From: Thalassia testudinum
Lineage: Eukaryota > Streptophyta > Magnoliopsida > Alismatales > Hydrocharitaceae
Reading direction: 5' to 3'
Length of the DNA: 64,000 nucleotides
NCBI GenBank assembly: GCA_037157565.1
Contig: JAZHRO010000046.1
Coordinates: 14,358,501 to 14,422,500, forward strand
The notes beneath the pieces were generated by a model that was not told the origin of the DNA, did not search any database, and was given only the letters and a program-made list of their open reading frames with translations. The translations under genes were made by a program, and so were the position numbers. Numbering within the stretch: position 1 is the stretch's first letter; each line of letters begins with the position of its first letter. Shown one piece after another: positions 1-11,897 of this stretch.

Positions 1-859
1 TAGCTAATGAACCTTCTAGGATGCTATGGTTGGCAAGTTGTCGGTGGTAACAGGTCATTGGTCAGTTGTCTAGAGCCCAGCCACATGACCATTCTCTTCC
101 TGTTACTTTAGGTAAATCTTAGATCAGGGAAGCCACCTACTTAAAAAAAAGAAGAAAAAAAGAGAAATGCCCAAAAAAAAAGAAAGAAAAGAAAAAGAAT
201 AAATAAGCCACACTTCACCGCACGAGTATGACTAGCAAGTGGTCGGTGATAACAGCTCATTGCCGATTGTCCAAAACCCAGCTCATGAAATGCACAAAAA
301 TTCCAAAACACTTAAGGAAGAAGCAATGAAGTAGAATAATTCGGGGAGATAAATACTGGGTGCGCCCTTATGTTGACCTCACAAAAATAAAAGTAGGGAG
401 AAAGCTACCGGTCAGACAAATACACCTTTAGGCAACATCTTCTTCTATCAAGGTTACCTAGGGGTGTAGAAACCCGAAGTCCATTTTAATTGCCATTGAG
501 TGAGTCTATCACAATTTTCATGATAAGATGCTTAGCACTTAGAGTCCTTTTCAAGTCTTGGGTGGGTCGGGTGACTGTAAAAAGTTCCTGAAACTCTCAA
601 CTCCAAAATAAAAAAAAAAACATAAAAGAAAAAAAATTGAAAAAATGTATCTTCCCTTTTCAAAATAAGATGAGGACTTGGGTGGCCTGCATTTTGGCAA
701 ACACCCGGGCACTGTTGAGTTTTTGTAATTAGGTTCATAGTTGAAATTTTCTAATGTGATAAACAAATCTTGCTTAAGTGATCAGATCTTGATTCTATTA
801 TATACATAGCATTCAAGTTAACTTTCACTAGGGACTAGCAAAAGATAGGCATGGGGGTA
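1..859 (+). mobile_element. Element G: 3' untranslated internal region of an Athila-like retrotransposon
   Basis: This segment aligns by eye, base for base over most of its length, with the post-integrase region of element E (42960-43790), including the block around AGAAACCCGAAGTC and the stretch GTGAGTCTATCACAAT. It is therefore the non-coding part between pol and the 3' LTR of a plus-strand element whose body lies left of the window. It contains two copies of the family stem-loop (28-82 and 229-285) with an A-rich tract between them (about 140-212). It ends in the polypurine tract at 848-859. Short ORFs at 532-766 on the minus strand are low-complexity Phe-rich shadows. Confidence 0.8.
848..859 (+). 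promoter_or_regulatory. Polypurine tract of element G
   Basis: AGGCATGGGGGTA lies directly before the TG that opens the LTR at 860. The same CATGGGGGTA core precedes the 3' LTRs of E, A and B, so it is the plus-strand priming site of this family. Confidence 0.8.
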
Positions 860-2638
860 TGATAAATGCGCATTTATTCATGATAAAATGTCGACTTATG
901 ATAGTTCCTAAGCTTAGCATTGCATTCAAGATTGTGAATAATGCATAACATTCATTATATTCCATTTAGGATAATTTGTGCAGTTTGTATATTAATCTCT
1001 ACATTTTATATGGCTAGGGGGCAATTTGGCATCTTTACAGGCTTCAAATGGAAAATCTAACCATACAGATGGATCCAAAATGACTATCGTAGTCCATCAG
1101 AGCAAAAACCACCCTGATCAAAGTTCCATAGCACCCTCTACATGAAGAAGTTGGATGGCCGCGATGGCACCACATGGCACCATCGTAGCCCTCCAGCCCA
1201 ACTGTAGCCGCCCCTCTCAAGCCATGCTCGTCAGATCTAAGCTGTTGGATTCAAATCCAATGGACATCGAGAGGCCATGTTGCCCTCATTAGGTCATACA
1301 AAGAGAAGCTCCACATAATCTCAACTGTTGGATGAAGATCCAACAGTCATGGATGCATGAGCCTTGATTGCTAAATGAAACCCAAACTCGCTCACAGCAC
1401 ATTGGTTAGTGCCCCCACTCCCAACGTGCAGATGAGAGATTGAAGCCCCATGCGTGGATTTAATCCGCTAAGTGCGCGTGGGTGAAAATTGAGCCATCGA
1501 TGAGCAATCGAGCTACGAAGGAAGTGGCGACGTGCGCTCCGAGTGCTGTGTGATCTATACACACGCAATACCACATGGGTACATGTCGAATCACGCGTGT
1601 AATGGAGGCACGGTCTAGAGCATCCTCTCTCATGAGATCAGTGCCCTTCATCTGCTATCCAATGGCGGCGATTCACTCCACTGCGACTCAGTGGATGCCA
1701 GCTAATGGATGCACGCGATGAAAGTTGGAGATGCATGATGGACGACTAGTGAAGCATGAGCATGATCAACACACGAGATGGATGGCCAGCTTAGCTTGCT
1801 ACAGCGAGTGCATGAGTGAGCGTGAGTGGGCTGTAGTGATGCATGAGCAGGATCTACAGTGACATCTTCAAGGTCGCTAATTGTCCCATACCCATTTTTA
1901 GCCCCCTCTCATCCACTATATAAGGACCTACAAACCCCCTTTCCCTACCCATCTCTACCTAGCTATTCCTCACCTACTCAAGAGCTCCAAGAAGCCTCCC
2001 AAGCTCCCAAGATCTCATTCCCAAGCTCCATGGCCTCCTGTTAGTGTAATACTCCCCTACTCCACCAAATACCCAACCTTACCCTCACCTCCTTCATAGG
2101 TGACCACAGAGCCATCCCCTCACCTCCATTCAGGTAGATGATCACCTCCACCTCATCACAATTCCTACAACTCAGTCAAGTAGCCCTCTACCCAGATTCC
2201 TCCTACACCTCATTCTCGACATCCAGTACCTCATCTCCTTCATCCAAGCCATCGCCAAGTGTTGTCGTCTCGCCAGACAATCACTTTGGGAGATTCCTCT
2301 CATCTTCATTCTATTGTTATTTTTCTTAGCATATCTCTGTTTAGTGTAATAAACATTATTCTGGATATATCAGATTTCCTTCATGTCTCTACTCTCACTC
2401 TCTTGATTTATTTTCGCTAGTGAATTATCTTGGCTAGTTCTCCATTATAAAAATACAAAAAAATCACAAAACCCTAAAACTACCAAAAGGAAACAAAGCG
2501 AAACATGGATTTCAAGCAAACAAACGTTGCCTCCCTATGTTCGACTTGGGACTCCCTTGGAGTTTCGGTATAAATTTTATTTGGTAGCGATTTTTGTGAC
2601 TACGATGATGGGTTTTTTGAAACCCTGATTTTCCATCA
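860..2638 (+). repeat. 3' LTR of element G
   Basis: It starts TGATAAATGC right after the polypurine tract and carries U3 dyads at 1245-1260 and 1325-1346 and a TATA box, CTATATAAGG, at 1916-1925. Near its end it has the family signature GCCTCCCTATGTTCGACTTGG (about 2528-2548), also found near the ends of the E and A LTRs. The end is uncertain: CCATCA at 2633-2638 gives a TG...CA unit of about 1.78 kb, but any point from 2602 to 2638 is possible. The middle of U3 is homologous to the H LTR on the opposite strand. Small ORFs inside (1859-2044, 2138-2329, 1392-1651) are not convincing genes. Confidence 0.7.
1245..1346. repeat. Two perfect inverted repeats in the G U3
   Basis: 1245-1260 reads TTGGATT-CA-AATCCAA (7-bp stem). 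1325-1346 reads CTGTTGGAT-GAAG-ATCCAACAG (9-bp stem). They lie 80 bp apart upstream of the TATA box and match in layout the dyads of the H LTR. Confidence 0.85.
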
Positions 2639-4425
2639 TGAAAACACGCTCACCATTTTGCATCAGTATACTATCCATGAGGTGGTAGAGGAGCGGAAGG
2701 GGCAAAATAGGTGGGATTTTGAAGTAGAGGTGGCTGACTCTATCCATAACTAGATGGTGTAGGAGGTGATTGTAATACAGCATGCGACTGTCCCTATGGT
2801 GCTTGGAACCTAGGTGGGGCACCCTAGTTCTGCACATATCTTGGGTTAGGGACAGGTTGGGAGGGCAAGGCTCCCTGCAAACTATGCTCCTGCAGCAGTT
2901 GATTCTGCGTATTTTGTATGCTCTGAATCTGATCTTCCATAGCCTTCATAATCTTCAAATTGTCATGAGTCAATTTCCACATTGACTCTTGCAATTCCTC
3001 TTTTAATGACTCTAAAGGGTCGGCTTGCTTTGGAGGGTGATTGGCAGCTTGGCGGAGAGGTTGATAAATAGAGCGGGATTGCTACTAAGACGGGAATGGC
3101 TGCTGCCTCGGATATGTGTTTTGCACATTACCATATTATCTGGTCTGGTAGTGTGGATCTTGATTTCATCTCTGTAAGTTACTAGGCTAGGAAAAGTTAG
3201 GATGTTGGCGCCAACCAGGATTACACATCTCTGAATATGGGTTATTACGCTTGTAACCTTGGATAGTGTTGACATCTTCATTGGCTGAAGATGTTTGTAA
3301 CCTTGGATAGCATCATGGGTGTGCAACCCTGATTGTTTGGTGCCAGATCCAGATTATTCATGGGTTCATGATACATAGGCTCCTGTGAAGATGGAGAAGA
3401 TACATCCCAAGTGAGTAAATGTACTTGAGCAGGAGGGACTCGGGATGCAAAAGAAGAGTGAGATGTAGCTGAATTGCCAGAAAATCTTGGTCGAGCTCGA
3501 ATCATTTCGTCAAGCTTCTTGTCAAGTTGATCCACCTTATCCATCTTCTTGGTGATAATGTGCATATCAGCTCTAGCAGATTCGACGTAAGCTTCATGGA
3601 CATTGACTCGCTGCTGTCCAAGTTGCTAGAACCAGTTCATAGAGGCAACATTCATTGAGTTCTCTGTAAAGGACTCAAACAACTCGAATGAGCTGTTTCA
3701 TCCTTCGCAAGGAAATTCCCACCGCTAGATGCATCGACCAGGTATTGATGTGTGTCATCTAGCCCATGATAGAAGATTTGAGCTAAGTGCCATCTGGGTA
3801 CACCATGGCATGGCATTTCCTGATAAGATCATGAAATCTATCCTAGGCATCATGCAATTTCTCCCTTGGTCCCTCTGAGAAAGCTGTAATTGCATGCCTC
3901 ATCGCATTTGTCCAACCAATCGGGAAGAACTTTTGGAGGAATTCACAACATAATTCCGTCCAAGTTCCAATTGGCCTCCCAATGGTCTTGAACCAATAAG
4001 AAGCTTTATCCTTAAGAGAGAATGGAAAAAGCTTCATGAGAAAAATCCCTAAATCAACGTTTCTGGGTCAAACTATTTTGGCAATTTGACTCAGATCCTC
4101 GATGTGCTGGAAGGGATCTTCATTTGAGTTTTCATGAAAATAAGTTTGAATCAAACTTACTATATTCGGCTTCAGCTCAAATGCGTCTCCACCTGTGGGA
4201 ATCCAAACTTAGGGTGCCAAAATCATAGTTGCCAAATCATAGAAGTCCCTCAGTTGTTCTCCACATGGCGGATGCTACATTCTATCCAGTGTGGTGAGAA
4301 TGCTGTCAATGTTCTGCTAATATCTCTACTTCAATGCCACAACCCTGGCTTCCAGATGAACCATTGGGTCTAGATTTTTAGGGTCTTGAGTAGGTCCAGG
4401 ACCAAGATTAGACATCTCAGCTAAT
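2639..4425 (-). pseudogene. Element H: Athila-like gag, degenerate
   Basis: Read on the minus strand from about 4410, the start MSNLGPGPTQDPKN leads into a retrotransposon gag capsid domain. The best block is 4037-3843, with PFSLKDKASYWFKTIGRPI and FLQKFFPIGWTNAMRHAIT, matching E and B gag (PFSLRDKGSHWLRTLGRPI and FLKKFFPIRKTNALRGAIT). Further on are MDKVDQLDKKLDEM (about 3540) and a C-terminal LPSQPVPNPRY segment (about 2850) that matches LPSQSQPNPRN of E. Several in-frame stops and shifts break the frame. The rest of H would lie beyond G, which appears to have inserted here. Confidence 0.75.
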
Positions 4426-5556
4426 CGAGGAGAAGAAGAGGGCTATTCGGAGAAGGGAGTGGGAGATGCATGGAGGTGGAAATGCCTCTCAAATAGGGGG
4501 TCTGGGGTCCTTTTTATAACCGAAGTGAGGGGTAAAATGAGTTTTTTAGACCCCCAATCTGTGCAAACACTTCGGAGCAACAAGAGTTGTCGATCTCGAG
4601 TCTACAGCTAAGATTGCATCAAAAACTCACATCCATGTGCCTCTATCACGCGCCCAACGTGCGCTCGCACCATAATGCGCCATGTGGAGCTCATTGTGTT
4701 CTCTGATGAAGATCATGTGGCTAAGCCCGTGCCATAGCCATTGCCTGAAGTTTCATCGCGCATGCATGCGCGCTTTCATTCTCGTCCATCTGTTCACAAC
4801 GATTTATAGTTGAGATCATGCATGCTATCGCCTCACCACTGATCGTGTGCAATCGCGTGCGTGCTGATCTGACAAATCTCTATGCGCCATGAGTCTCGTC
4901 CTGCATTGCCCAATTGAAATCAATGCTCCAATTTCACCCGCGCATGCCACAGCCTCAATTGCCAGTGCCATGCGTTTCGATTGTGCGTGCTTGGCATTCG
5001 CGTGAAGGCAGTCTCTGCTGTGCTACAGTCGCAAATGGTCATGGTTACACTTTAACATGAGGGTGCCCTCAGTCGTTGGATGAAGATCCAACAATTGAGA
5101 TGAAGTCCTCCTTCATGAATAGCGAGGAGGCGGCAATGTGGCGCCTTTGTGGCCATTGGATGATGATCCAATGGCCCACAAAGCACGTAGAACATGATTC
5201 AATGGATGGGGGCTGGTAGTAGGTCGTTGGGATGACACTATATGGTGCCATCCTGACCGTCCATCTTCTTACCTTTGTATTTGGTGCTACAAGGCTTTGA
5301 TTGAGGTGATTTTTGCACTATCGGACTGCGATCGTCGCTCTGAGTCCATCCGTATGGTTAGATTTATCATTCGTGGCCTTAAATCCTCTACAATTATCAT
5401 TGCCTATCAATTAGAACATAAAATACCATTATTATTTACATAGCTAACAAATCAACTACGATGCAAAATATGCTGCTCATGCATGCATTATTCCTATGTT
5501 AAGCTAGGATCTAACTTAATTTAGGTAGATTAGGTCCTATGACTGCTGTGCAATCA
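4426..5556 (-). repeat. 5' LTR of element H, U3 part only
   Basis: On the minus strand it opens at 5556 with TGATTGCACAGCAGTCA, nearly identical to the start of the K LTR (61365). Its interior is homologous to G U3, for example the ATCTAACCATACGGATGGA block near 5350. A TATA box (TTATAAAAAGGACC on the minus strand, 4508-4520) is followed only about 100 bp later by gag, so R, U5, PBS and leader are missing, presumably deleted. It carries two perfect dyads. Confidence 0.65.
5075..5176. repeat. Two perfect inverted repeats in the H U3
   Basis: 5075-5092 is GTTGGAT-GAAG-ATCCAAC (7-bp stem). 5151-5176 is GGCCATTGGAT-GATG-ATCCAATGGCC (11-bp perfect stem). Confidence 0.85.
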
Positions 5557-6250
5557 GCAATAAATTAATATTTATAATATTGAACTACAATGGGTCCGAG
5601 TCAAACATAGGGAGGCAGTCTTTATTGCAAACCTTTCACAATCATTATATAATAGAGTAGAGTATCAAATAATATCAATAGAGACAAGGGTATCAAATGA
5701 ATATTGATTTTTATTGCAAATGTCAAAATGTCTCACAAATAAGATCTATATTAGAGAGTATAATAAGAATAAAATGTAAGAGAATAGAGGAAGAAAGGAG
5801 AGCGGAGCTACTTTAGGGATGCTTGTTGGAAGCTTCTAACGGAGCTTCAGACTTATGGCATTGTTGACTCTACAATAAATACTGTTAATTATATCATTTA
5901 GAGTTAATTCCAGGGGCCTCAGTACTTAAATATGACAATCTAGCAGGTTTAGGGTTGTGCATGCATTTGGTATAACTTTTATATAAGTCCTCCTTGAAAC
6001 TGCTGTCTAATGGCCAAGTTGTGAAAGTGCATATTGTAACATGTCTTAGATGAGAAATCAAGCTACAAGGATGGATTCAGGACAAAACTCATAATCCAAT
6101 GGCTCTGAAATTGCCCATTTGGATCTTTGTAGACCTCACAGTAAATCGAGGAAGTTCTGACCGTTGATTTGATGATCAATGACCCAAAATGCTCCCCTAC
6201 TCTACTTGGCCCATCTTATTCGGCTTTTGAATTAAACACAACACCTACTT
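5557..6250. repeat. Scrambled Athila-type LTR fragments in opposite orientations
   Basis: About 5590-5850, read on the minus strand, resembles the U5 end of the E-family LTR, with GCCTCCCTATGTTTGACTCGG near 5600-5625. About 5950-6200, read on the plus strand, resembles E U3: AGAAATCAAGCTACAAGGATGGATTC and GTTCTGACCGTTGAT, matching 34420-34560. The plus-strand piece is probably what is left of the 5' LTR of element C. The switch near 5850-5950 has no clear boundary. No gene is seen here. Confidence 0.45.
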
Positions 6251-6388
6251 GTACTGTGGTGAGTGTTGTACCTTAGAATCTTAGGTCATCTACGACAACA
6301 CTGTAAGGCTTAGTTTTGCTTGTTTGGTTGTGCACACACAATTCTCTCATCAGTTTCCTTCACATCTTTCCTAATTCTTCTCTAGTGT
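6251..6388 (+). mobile_element. Element C: remnant of 5' leader
   Basis: The stretch ending TCTTCTCTAGTGTATGC matches the E leader immediately before gag (36735-36755). PBS and most of the leader are absent, so a deletion joined LTR sequence to the last part of the leader. Confidence 0.55.
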
Positions 6389-6553
6389 ATGCTAGGAAGG
6401 CACTCACTTAATCTTGAATTGGTGGAACTAGAAAGAAACCCAGGAAGGAGACTGAGTTATTCTAAGGCTAAGATAGAAGAAATGGCCGACTCGAGAAATG
6501 AGGATGTGGAGGATCAACCTCAACCTGATGCAATTGCCATTATCCAAGCCCAA
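6389..6553 (+). pseudogene. Element C gag, N-terminal fragment
   Basis: It encodes MADSRNEDVEDQPQPDAIA and IIQAQ, the counterpart of MAEPRVDEAEDQPPPDAMA and SIQAQ at the start of E gag. The frame is cut at 6553 by insertion of D, after CCCAA (6549-6553). It resumes at 28239. Confidence 0.8.
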
Positions 6554-7075
6554 TGTTGGAACCTAGTTCCACTTCTCGTTTATGTTTTGGTTTTAACAAA
6601 ACTATTTTAAATCTAATAGGTTTGTGAAGTGATATTTACAGAAAAATCACAGGATGATAGGAAGTATGGATGATGACAAGGAAGAAATTTCAAGTGGATG
6701 AAGATTTTGCCTATGTTTATTTGTTGTAATCTAGAAATATGTATGTCTCCTAAACAAGAAAATTTGATTTAGGAAGTAAAAATCAAAATAGAGATAATTA
6801 GGTATCAAACCCACATTTAATTGTTCATTTAAAAAATTAAAATCGTTTCTTAGTTAAATTACTAGTTTAATTGAATTTGAAAAGCACTAAAATTGATTAA
6901 AAGAGTTAATTCAAGGTACTTGTAGTAAGTACCGGTACTGTTCATAAGTATCGGTACATGCAAGGCACGGGTTTGAGCCTTTGTCTCAAACTGTGAGCAA
7001 CAAGTACCGATACTAACCATGAGTATCAATATCTAGTGGTCAAAGTTTGTAGACTCAGTTCAGGCTTGGACATTA
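6554..7075 (+). mobile_element. Element D: left part of a probable copia-type solo LTR
   Basis: It opens TGTTGGAAC directly after CCCAA of the C gag and contains several imperfect AGTACCGGTAC motifs (about 6927-7035). It has no coding capacity. It resumes at 27354-28238, making a TG...CA unit of about 1.4 kb. The flanks CCCAA (6549-6553) and CCAAA (28239-28243) fit a 5-bp target duplication with one mismatch. The orientation is inferred from TG...CA and the polyadenylation-like AT-rich end. Confidence 0.6.
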
Positions 7076-8504
7076 TGACGTGTTACAGATGCGTTTGTTT
7101 AAGAATGCCATTGTAGCTTGCGTTCGCACGTCAGTTTTGAATAAAGAAACTGATGTTAGTCCAAGTGTCGAACACAGGGAGGCATGAAAATCAGGTTTTC
7201 TGTCTCTTCGTTGTCACAAAAATGGCAAGTTTTACTTGCGAGAAAATGCCGGAGAAGAGAACGAGTGAGGGGGAGAGAGAGAGTAGGGTTAGAATATTTT
7301 GATCATGTCATTCATGTAACTCACAATAAGGAAAAAAAACTTGATAAAAAAAGAGCGACAATAGCTAGAAAAGAAACATCTTCATTTAACATGCAACTTA
7401 AGTTTTTCTAAATACAACCATAGACAAATGTTTAAGCTAAAGTAAAGTAATGCTAAGATAGAGAGAGAGAGAGAGAAAGAAAGGAGACGGTGAGGCTGCC
7501 ACGAAAATGGAGGAGGGCTCCATCGGTGGCTCGTCAACTCCAGCGATTACAAAAGGGTGCTAAGGGTGGCTAGAAGTAGGGTAGAAGATTTGCAAGGGAA
7601 TTGAATGCTTTACATGGGTAGTTGGAAGGGGTTTATATAGGAGGAAGGGCTTTCTAAATGAAGTAGGAGCTTTAGCAACATCCAGGACGTCGCTAAACCC
7701 ATGCCAAAACTGTCAGTGTAGCCTCCTTGTCCGCCAGTCCTTCGTGCACACCATGCTTCCTCCTCTTTGCTATCCAAGTGTGCGCCTTGGGGACCGTTTG
7801 ATCAAAGATCGGATGGTTGCAATTGCATGGAGAGCACGCTTGCGGATCACTCTTGTGCAACACGCACCCCACACATCATCGCATCTGTCTGGAATGAGCG
7901 CTCGCAATCGCGCCGCATGCCTTCATCCGCTCTGTTCGTGCATTCATCGACGGTTCAATTTCTTCGCGCGTGCCTTCGCCTTTGATTTGATGCATGGTGC
8001 GGCTCGATCCCTTGCCTCTCAACACGAGGTCGAGGCACAGACCGTTACATTGAGAGCATGGATTGTCGCGGAGGGTGCGCAGCTCTCAGCCATCCGATCA
8101 AAGATCGAACAGCTCAGATTGTCTCTGCGATGACGGAAGAGGCAGGGCGGTGGCCTGGATGCGCCGATCGGGTGCCACATGGCGTGCTGTGGACAGTTGA
8201 TCATTAGATCAATGACCAGAACTTCTTGAGCCAATTGCGGGAGCTCTGGATGTCGGATTGGGTCGATTTTGAGTCTGTTGGACTCCGTTTGTCGTTCTGA
8301 ATCCATCCGTGCGGTCCGATTGCTCATCTAAGGCCTGTTTTGACATGAACTTGTACAAATGGCTATTAACATTGAATTACAAGCAATCTTGATGTCCAAT
8401 GCATGTCATGCTCCCATGCCCATTTACGGTGTATTCTTTATGCATATTATCTTTAAGATAAATTCTGATTGGCAGAATTATCACCATAAAGTGTAGTGTT
8501 ATTA
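7076..8504 (-). repeat. Tandem A, LTR1 (3' terminal LTR)
   Basis: Reverse-complemented, it starts TAATAACACTACAC (terminal TG mutated to TA), has TATA box CCTATATAAACCCC (about 7630-7642), and ends at 7076 with TGACGTGTTACAG on the plus strand, homologous to the complete end of the E 5' LTR. The 5 bp to the left are CATTA (7071-7075). The ORFs at 7744-8133 and 8019-8327 are LTR sequence; they recur in LTR2 and LTR3 and are not conserved as proteins. Confidence 0.85.
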
Positions 8505-8984
8505 TACCCCCATGCTTACTCCTTGTTAGTTCCTAGTAAGGTTCATCCTAGCCATTATTCTTAGTCAAAATTCAGGAATTGATTACTTAGACATTTTGTT
8601 ACTTGTCAGGAGGAGGAAATATACTAAGATCCTGATCTACAGAGACTAAACAGCGCCCAGGTGTCTACCAAAATGTGAATCGTCTAAATCCTTACTTTAA
8701 CGCATATATATATATATATCTTTTCTTTTTCATCTTTTCTCATTTTTTTGATTTTTGGAGTTGAGAGTGTGTTGGTAACTTTTTATGGCTACTCAACCCA
8801 CCCAAAACTCGAAAAAAGACTCTAAGTGCTAAGCATCTTGGTGTGAAGATTGTGATAGACTCACTCAATGGTAATTCAGACAGACTTCGGGTTTCTACGC
8901 CCCTAGGTGACCAGAAAAGGAAGTGTTTGCCTGAAGGTGTATCTATTCGATCGGTAGCTTTGTCCCTGCTTTTATTTTATTTGG
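8505..8984 (-). mobile_element. Tandem A, first internal region, part next to the PPT
   Basis: On the minus strand this is the last 480 bases before LTR1. The polypurine tract AGTAAGCATGGGGGTA is 8505-8520. A short (AT)n run sits at 8704-8719, where E and the second internal region also carry AT runs. The region is cut by element B after TTTGG (8980-8984) and resumes at 22704. Nothing coding. Confidence 0.85.
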
Positions 8985-11757
8985 TGTTTACAGGGCGAAA
9001 TCGGTGTTTAAATAATGTAGCATTGTAGTATAAATGAAATCGCCTTGAAAAAAATAAGAATTTTATTACTCGAAAACCTAAGTATCTGAGGTCGAAAACA
9101 GAGAGCAAATTGGTATTTAAAAACTAAAATCACAATCTCGAATCAATCAAACGTGATGTTCAATAATAATATGAATGAGATTCAATGTATATGAAAGCTA
9201 AGGAGAGAATAGAGATGCAAAAAGAATGTCTATTCTCTTTCTTCTTTTCTTTTCTTCCTTCTTTCTTTCTCTCTCTTCTCTTGGTTCCTTACTCTTTCTC
9301 TGCCTTTGATCCTTTCTCTTCTTTTGCCTTTGATTTCTCAGCTTCTGCCTTTGCCTTTTACTTTCCTTCTTCTTCCTTCTCTGCTTGGTCGTACCTTCTC
9401 TTCTTCTTTTCTTCTTTGTCTACCTTGGCTTTTGATTTTCTTCCTTCTCTTTTCTCCTTCAGTAGTGCCTTCTTCTTTAGTCGTACCTTCTCTTGCTGCA
9501 ATGCTTCTTCCTTCCTTCCATGTCTTCTTTGGCAACGCCTTCTTCTTCCTTATGCCCTCAAGTCCTTCTTCTTCAACAGCTGCCTCTTCCTTCTCCTTCT
9601 TTCCCTGCACAGCGAAGAGCAAAACCTACCCCTACCCTCCCTGCGTACGCTCTCTCTCTATTTCTCTCTTCGATCTCTTAGAGCCAGTCGAGTAATCAGG
9701 TCGAGTTACACACACCCGGGTCCAGGCGACTGGCATGGGTGGTGTGCGAGGAGTGTAGGGTAAACAGGTCAGCCAGGTCTACGTAGGTGTGGGTCACGAA
9801 CGAGGGGTGTGTCGTGGGCGAGGGGACCTCACCCCGTGTCTTGAGGTGAAGAGAAGAAAACACAAAACCAACTTATACCGCTTAGCTGCGCCTACCATTT
9901 TCTAGGTAGGACTAAAGTTCCACCTGCTTCTTCGCGAGCTAGCAGGGAGAACTCTCATGAAATTGGGGCAGCTGCAGTCGCTGAGGCCATTGATTTCTAG
10001 GTGAGAAAGGTTCGTAGAAGGATTCTGCGCACCTGGAATGCCTCAACCTGGAGCAGTGTGACAAGGAGCGAGCTAGCAAGCTCCTTTATGCCTACTCCAA
10101 TGGTGAAAAGGGGTATGACCTGCACTTCACAGATATGGCCTCGCAGCCCTGTCAAATGACTTGGGGAGCTTCGCCGTGTCACGGTGAAGGTGAGGCGAGG
10201 CGTGATGTGGCACAGAATGGCCTAGGCGTGCATGCCTAGGTCGGACTATGATCGTGGAAGTACGTGTGTTCGGTGGGCACTTGGGGTGTGTGTGGCGGTC
10301 AATGGAGGAGTGGATGGTGATCAGTGAGTGATGGAGAAGGTTCTGAGGTGGGTGGAGAGATGTGTGGATGGGTGGAACGACAGATTCGCCTCGCCGGTGG
10401 TCTGCTGGAGATGAGGGAGACGGAGGTGATTGGTGGTTGTCGGGGGTGATTTTATGAAATAAAGAAGGGGAAAGTGAAAGGTAGAGAGAGAGAGAGAGAC
10501 TTACTGAGGGTATTTGGACGAAGGGGGGAAGGCGAAGGATGAGCGGTGCATGTGTGCCATCATCAGAGAAGAAGGCCTTGAGGTGAGGATGAAGGCGACG
10601 ATGAAGGGGTTGGAGAAGCACGCACAGGTATGGTGTGACGCCGAGGCGCAAGAAGGAGAAGACTCTGCCACTGGTATTGTGGCAGAGCGACGAGAAGAGG
10701 GAGGAGAGATCGCCGGAGCCTGTGGGCTGTTGGCTGGTGATGAGGGAGGACGAATTTAGGGGGATTCTCGGGCCAAAACAAGCTTGAGAGCAGTGACAAG
10801 GATCTGGGGCATTTTTTATAGTCTTAGATGGAGGGCCTTGTGCTTGGATGGCAAGCTTTCAAGCACGGCAACCTTTCCAGACTTGGAAGGGTGAGAGATA
10901 CCCATATCTCTCATGCATTCGTACGAGAGATTGGGTGCAAATCAAATCTTGGGATTGCATTCAGATGATAGGGAATTCCTCAGAGAATCTCTCTTCCAAA
11001 TTTGGGAGGAGATCTCTGAGGAATCGGGGAGAAATCCTCCTCAAATCCTCGACGGTGTAGGACTTCTCCGCTATAATGGAAGAGGGAACTAAATGCAAAG
11101 GGTGGCGAGGAAGTTAGGGGGGTCTACGCAAAGGTTTTCAAAAGTTAGGGGCCAAAATGTAATTGGGTGGATTATTTTGCAAAGTAGGTCAAGGCAACCT
11201 TCCCTTAAATCCAAATTTTGGTAAAAGCCTAATTTTGACCTAAGGAATCCAATGGTGAAGTTGTATTTTAGGTTTGACCACGTTTGACTGGATATTTTAC
11301 ATAAAAACCCAATTTAAGTCAAATATCTGACTAGGACCCCTACTTTGGTTAAAATTGGTTCCAAAGGCCAATTTGAAGGATCTAAACCCTAGAGGGTATT
11401 TTTCCATGAATTTTAGAGGGTTTAGTTGATTTTTATCCTTTTCAGAACCTTGTTGTATTAAGTGGATTTGTTTTAGGGTTACAGAATGTCATTTAATTCT
11501 TATATCTCACAATAATCCTTTTCCAATTGAACCATCCCACTTTTTCTCTTGTTAAGTCCAATTGACCTTTGTTTAGCCCCTGAGAAATCCCGTTGATGCA
11601 ATGCAATGGTAAAATTGCAGTTTTACCCTTTATTTCATGTTTTCTTCTTAAAACAGTAATCTTTTGAATTTGGCCATTCTCTGGGTTATGTAGGAGCTTT
11701 TATTCTCTCTCTTAGGTCAAAATGAGCTAGTTAGGACTTATGATAGTGTTCCCATCA
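8985..11757 (-). repeat. Element B 3' LTR
   Basis: On the minus strand it runs from TGATGGGAACACTATCA to TGTAAACA. A TATA-like CTATAAAAAATG lies at 10811-10822, with dyads upstream of it at 10893-10912 and 10978-11021. The pyrimidine-rich stretch 9230-9670 makes long Ser/Phe/Leu-rich open frames in several frames; this is simple-sequence coding, present in both LTRs, and is not a gene. Confidence 0.95.
10893..11021. repeat. Inverted repeats in element B U3
   Basis: 10893-10912 reads GAGAGATA-CCCA-TATCTCTC (8-bp stem). 10978-10986 CCTCAGAGA pairs with 11013-11021 TCTCTGAGG across 26 bases. Both are unchanged in the other LTR (21833-21852 and 21918-21961) although the flanks differ. Confidence 0.85.
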
Positions 11758-11771
11758 TACCCCCATGCCTA
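11758..11771 (-). promoter_or_regulatory. Polypurine tract of element B
   Basis: The minus strand reads AGGCATGGGGGTA directly before the LTR start TGATGGG. It shares the CATGGGGGTA core with G, A and E. Confidence 0.85.
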
Positions 11772-11897
11772 GCTTTTGCTAGTTCCTTAGCAAAATTTTA
11801 AGGTTTTAACTTCTGTTCTAGACCATGAGTTTCTTTCACAATTTATGATAAGTGCCTTTTCTCTTTTTTCTTTTTGATTAGGCTAGAATGCTAACAG

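Noticed and set aside
7744..8133. 129-residue ORF in LTR1, with similar ones in LTR2 and LTR3 and in E LTRs
   Set aside because: GC-rich LTR U3 sequence; reading frames shift between the copies, and no domain is present.
9185..9763. 192-residue ORF, recurring at 20131-20478
   Set aside because: It lies in the pyrimidine-rich part of both B LTRs and is Ser/Phe/Leu simple sequence open in several frames; the copy in the other LTR is not conserved as protein.
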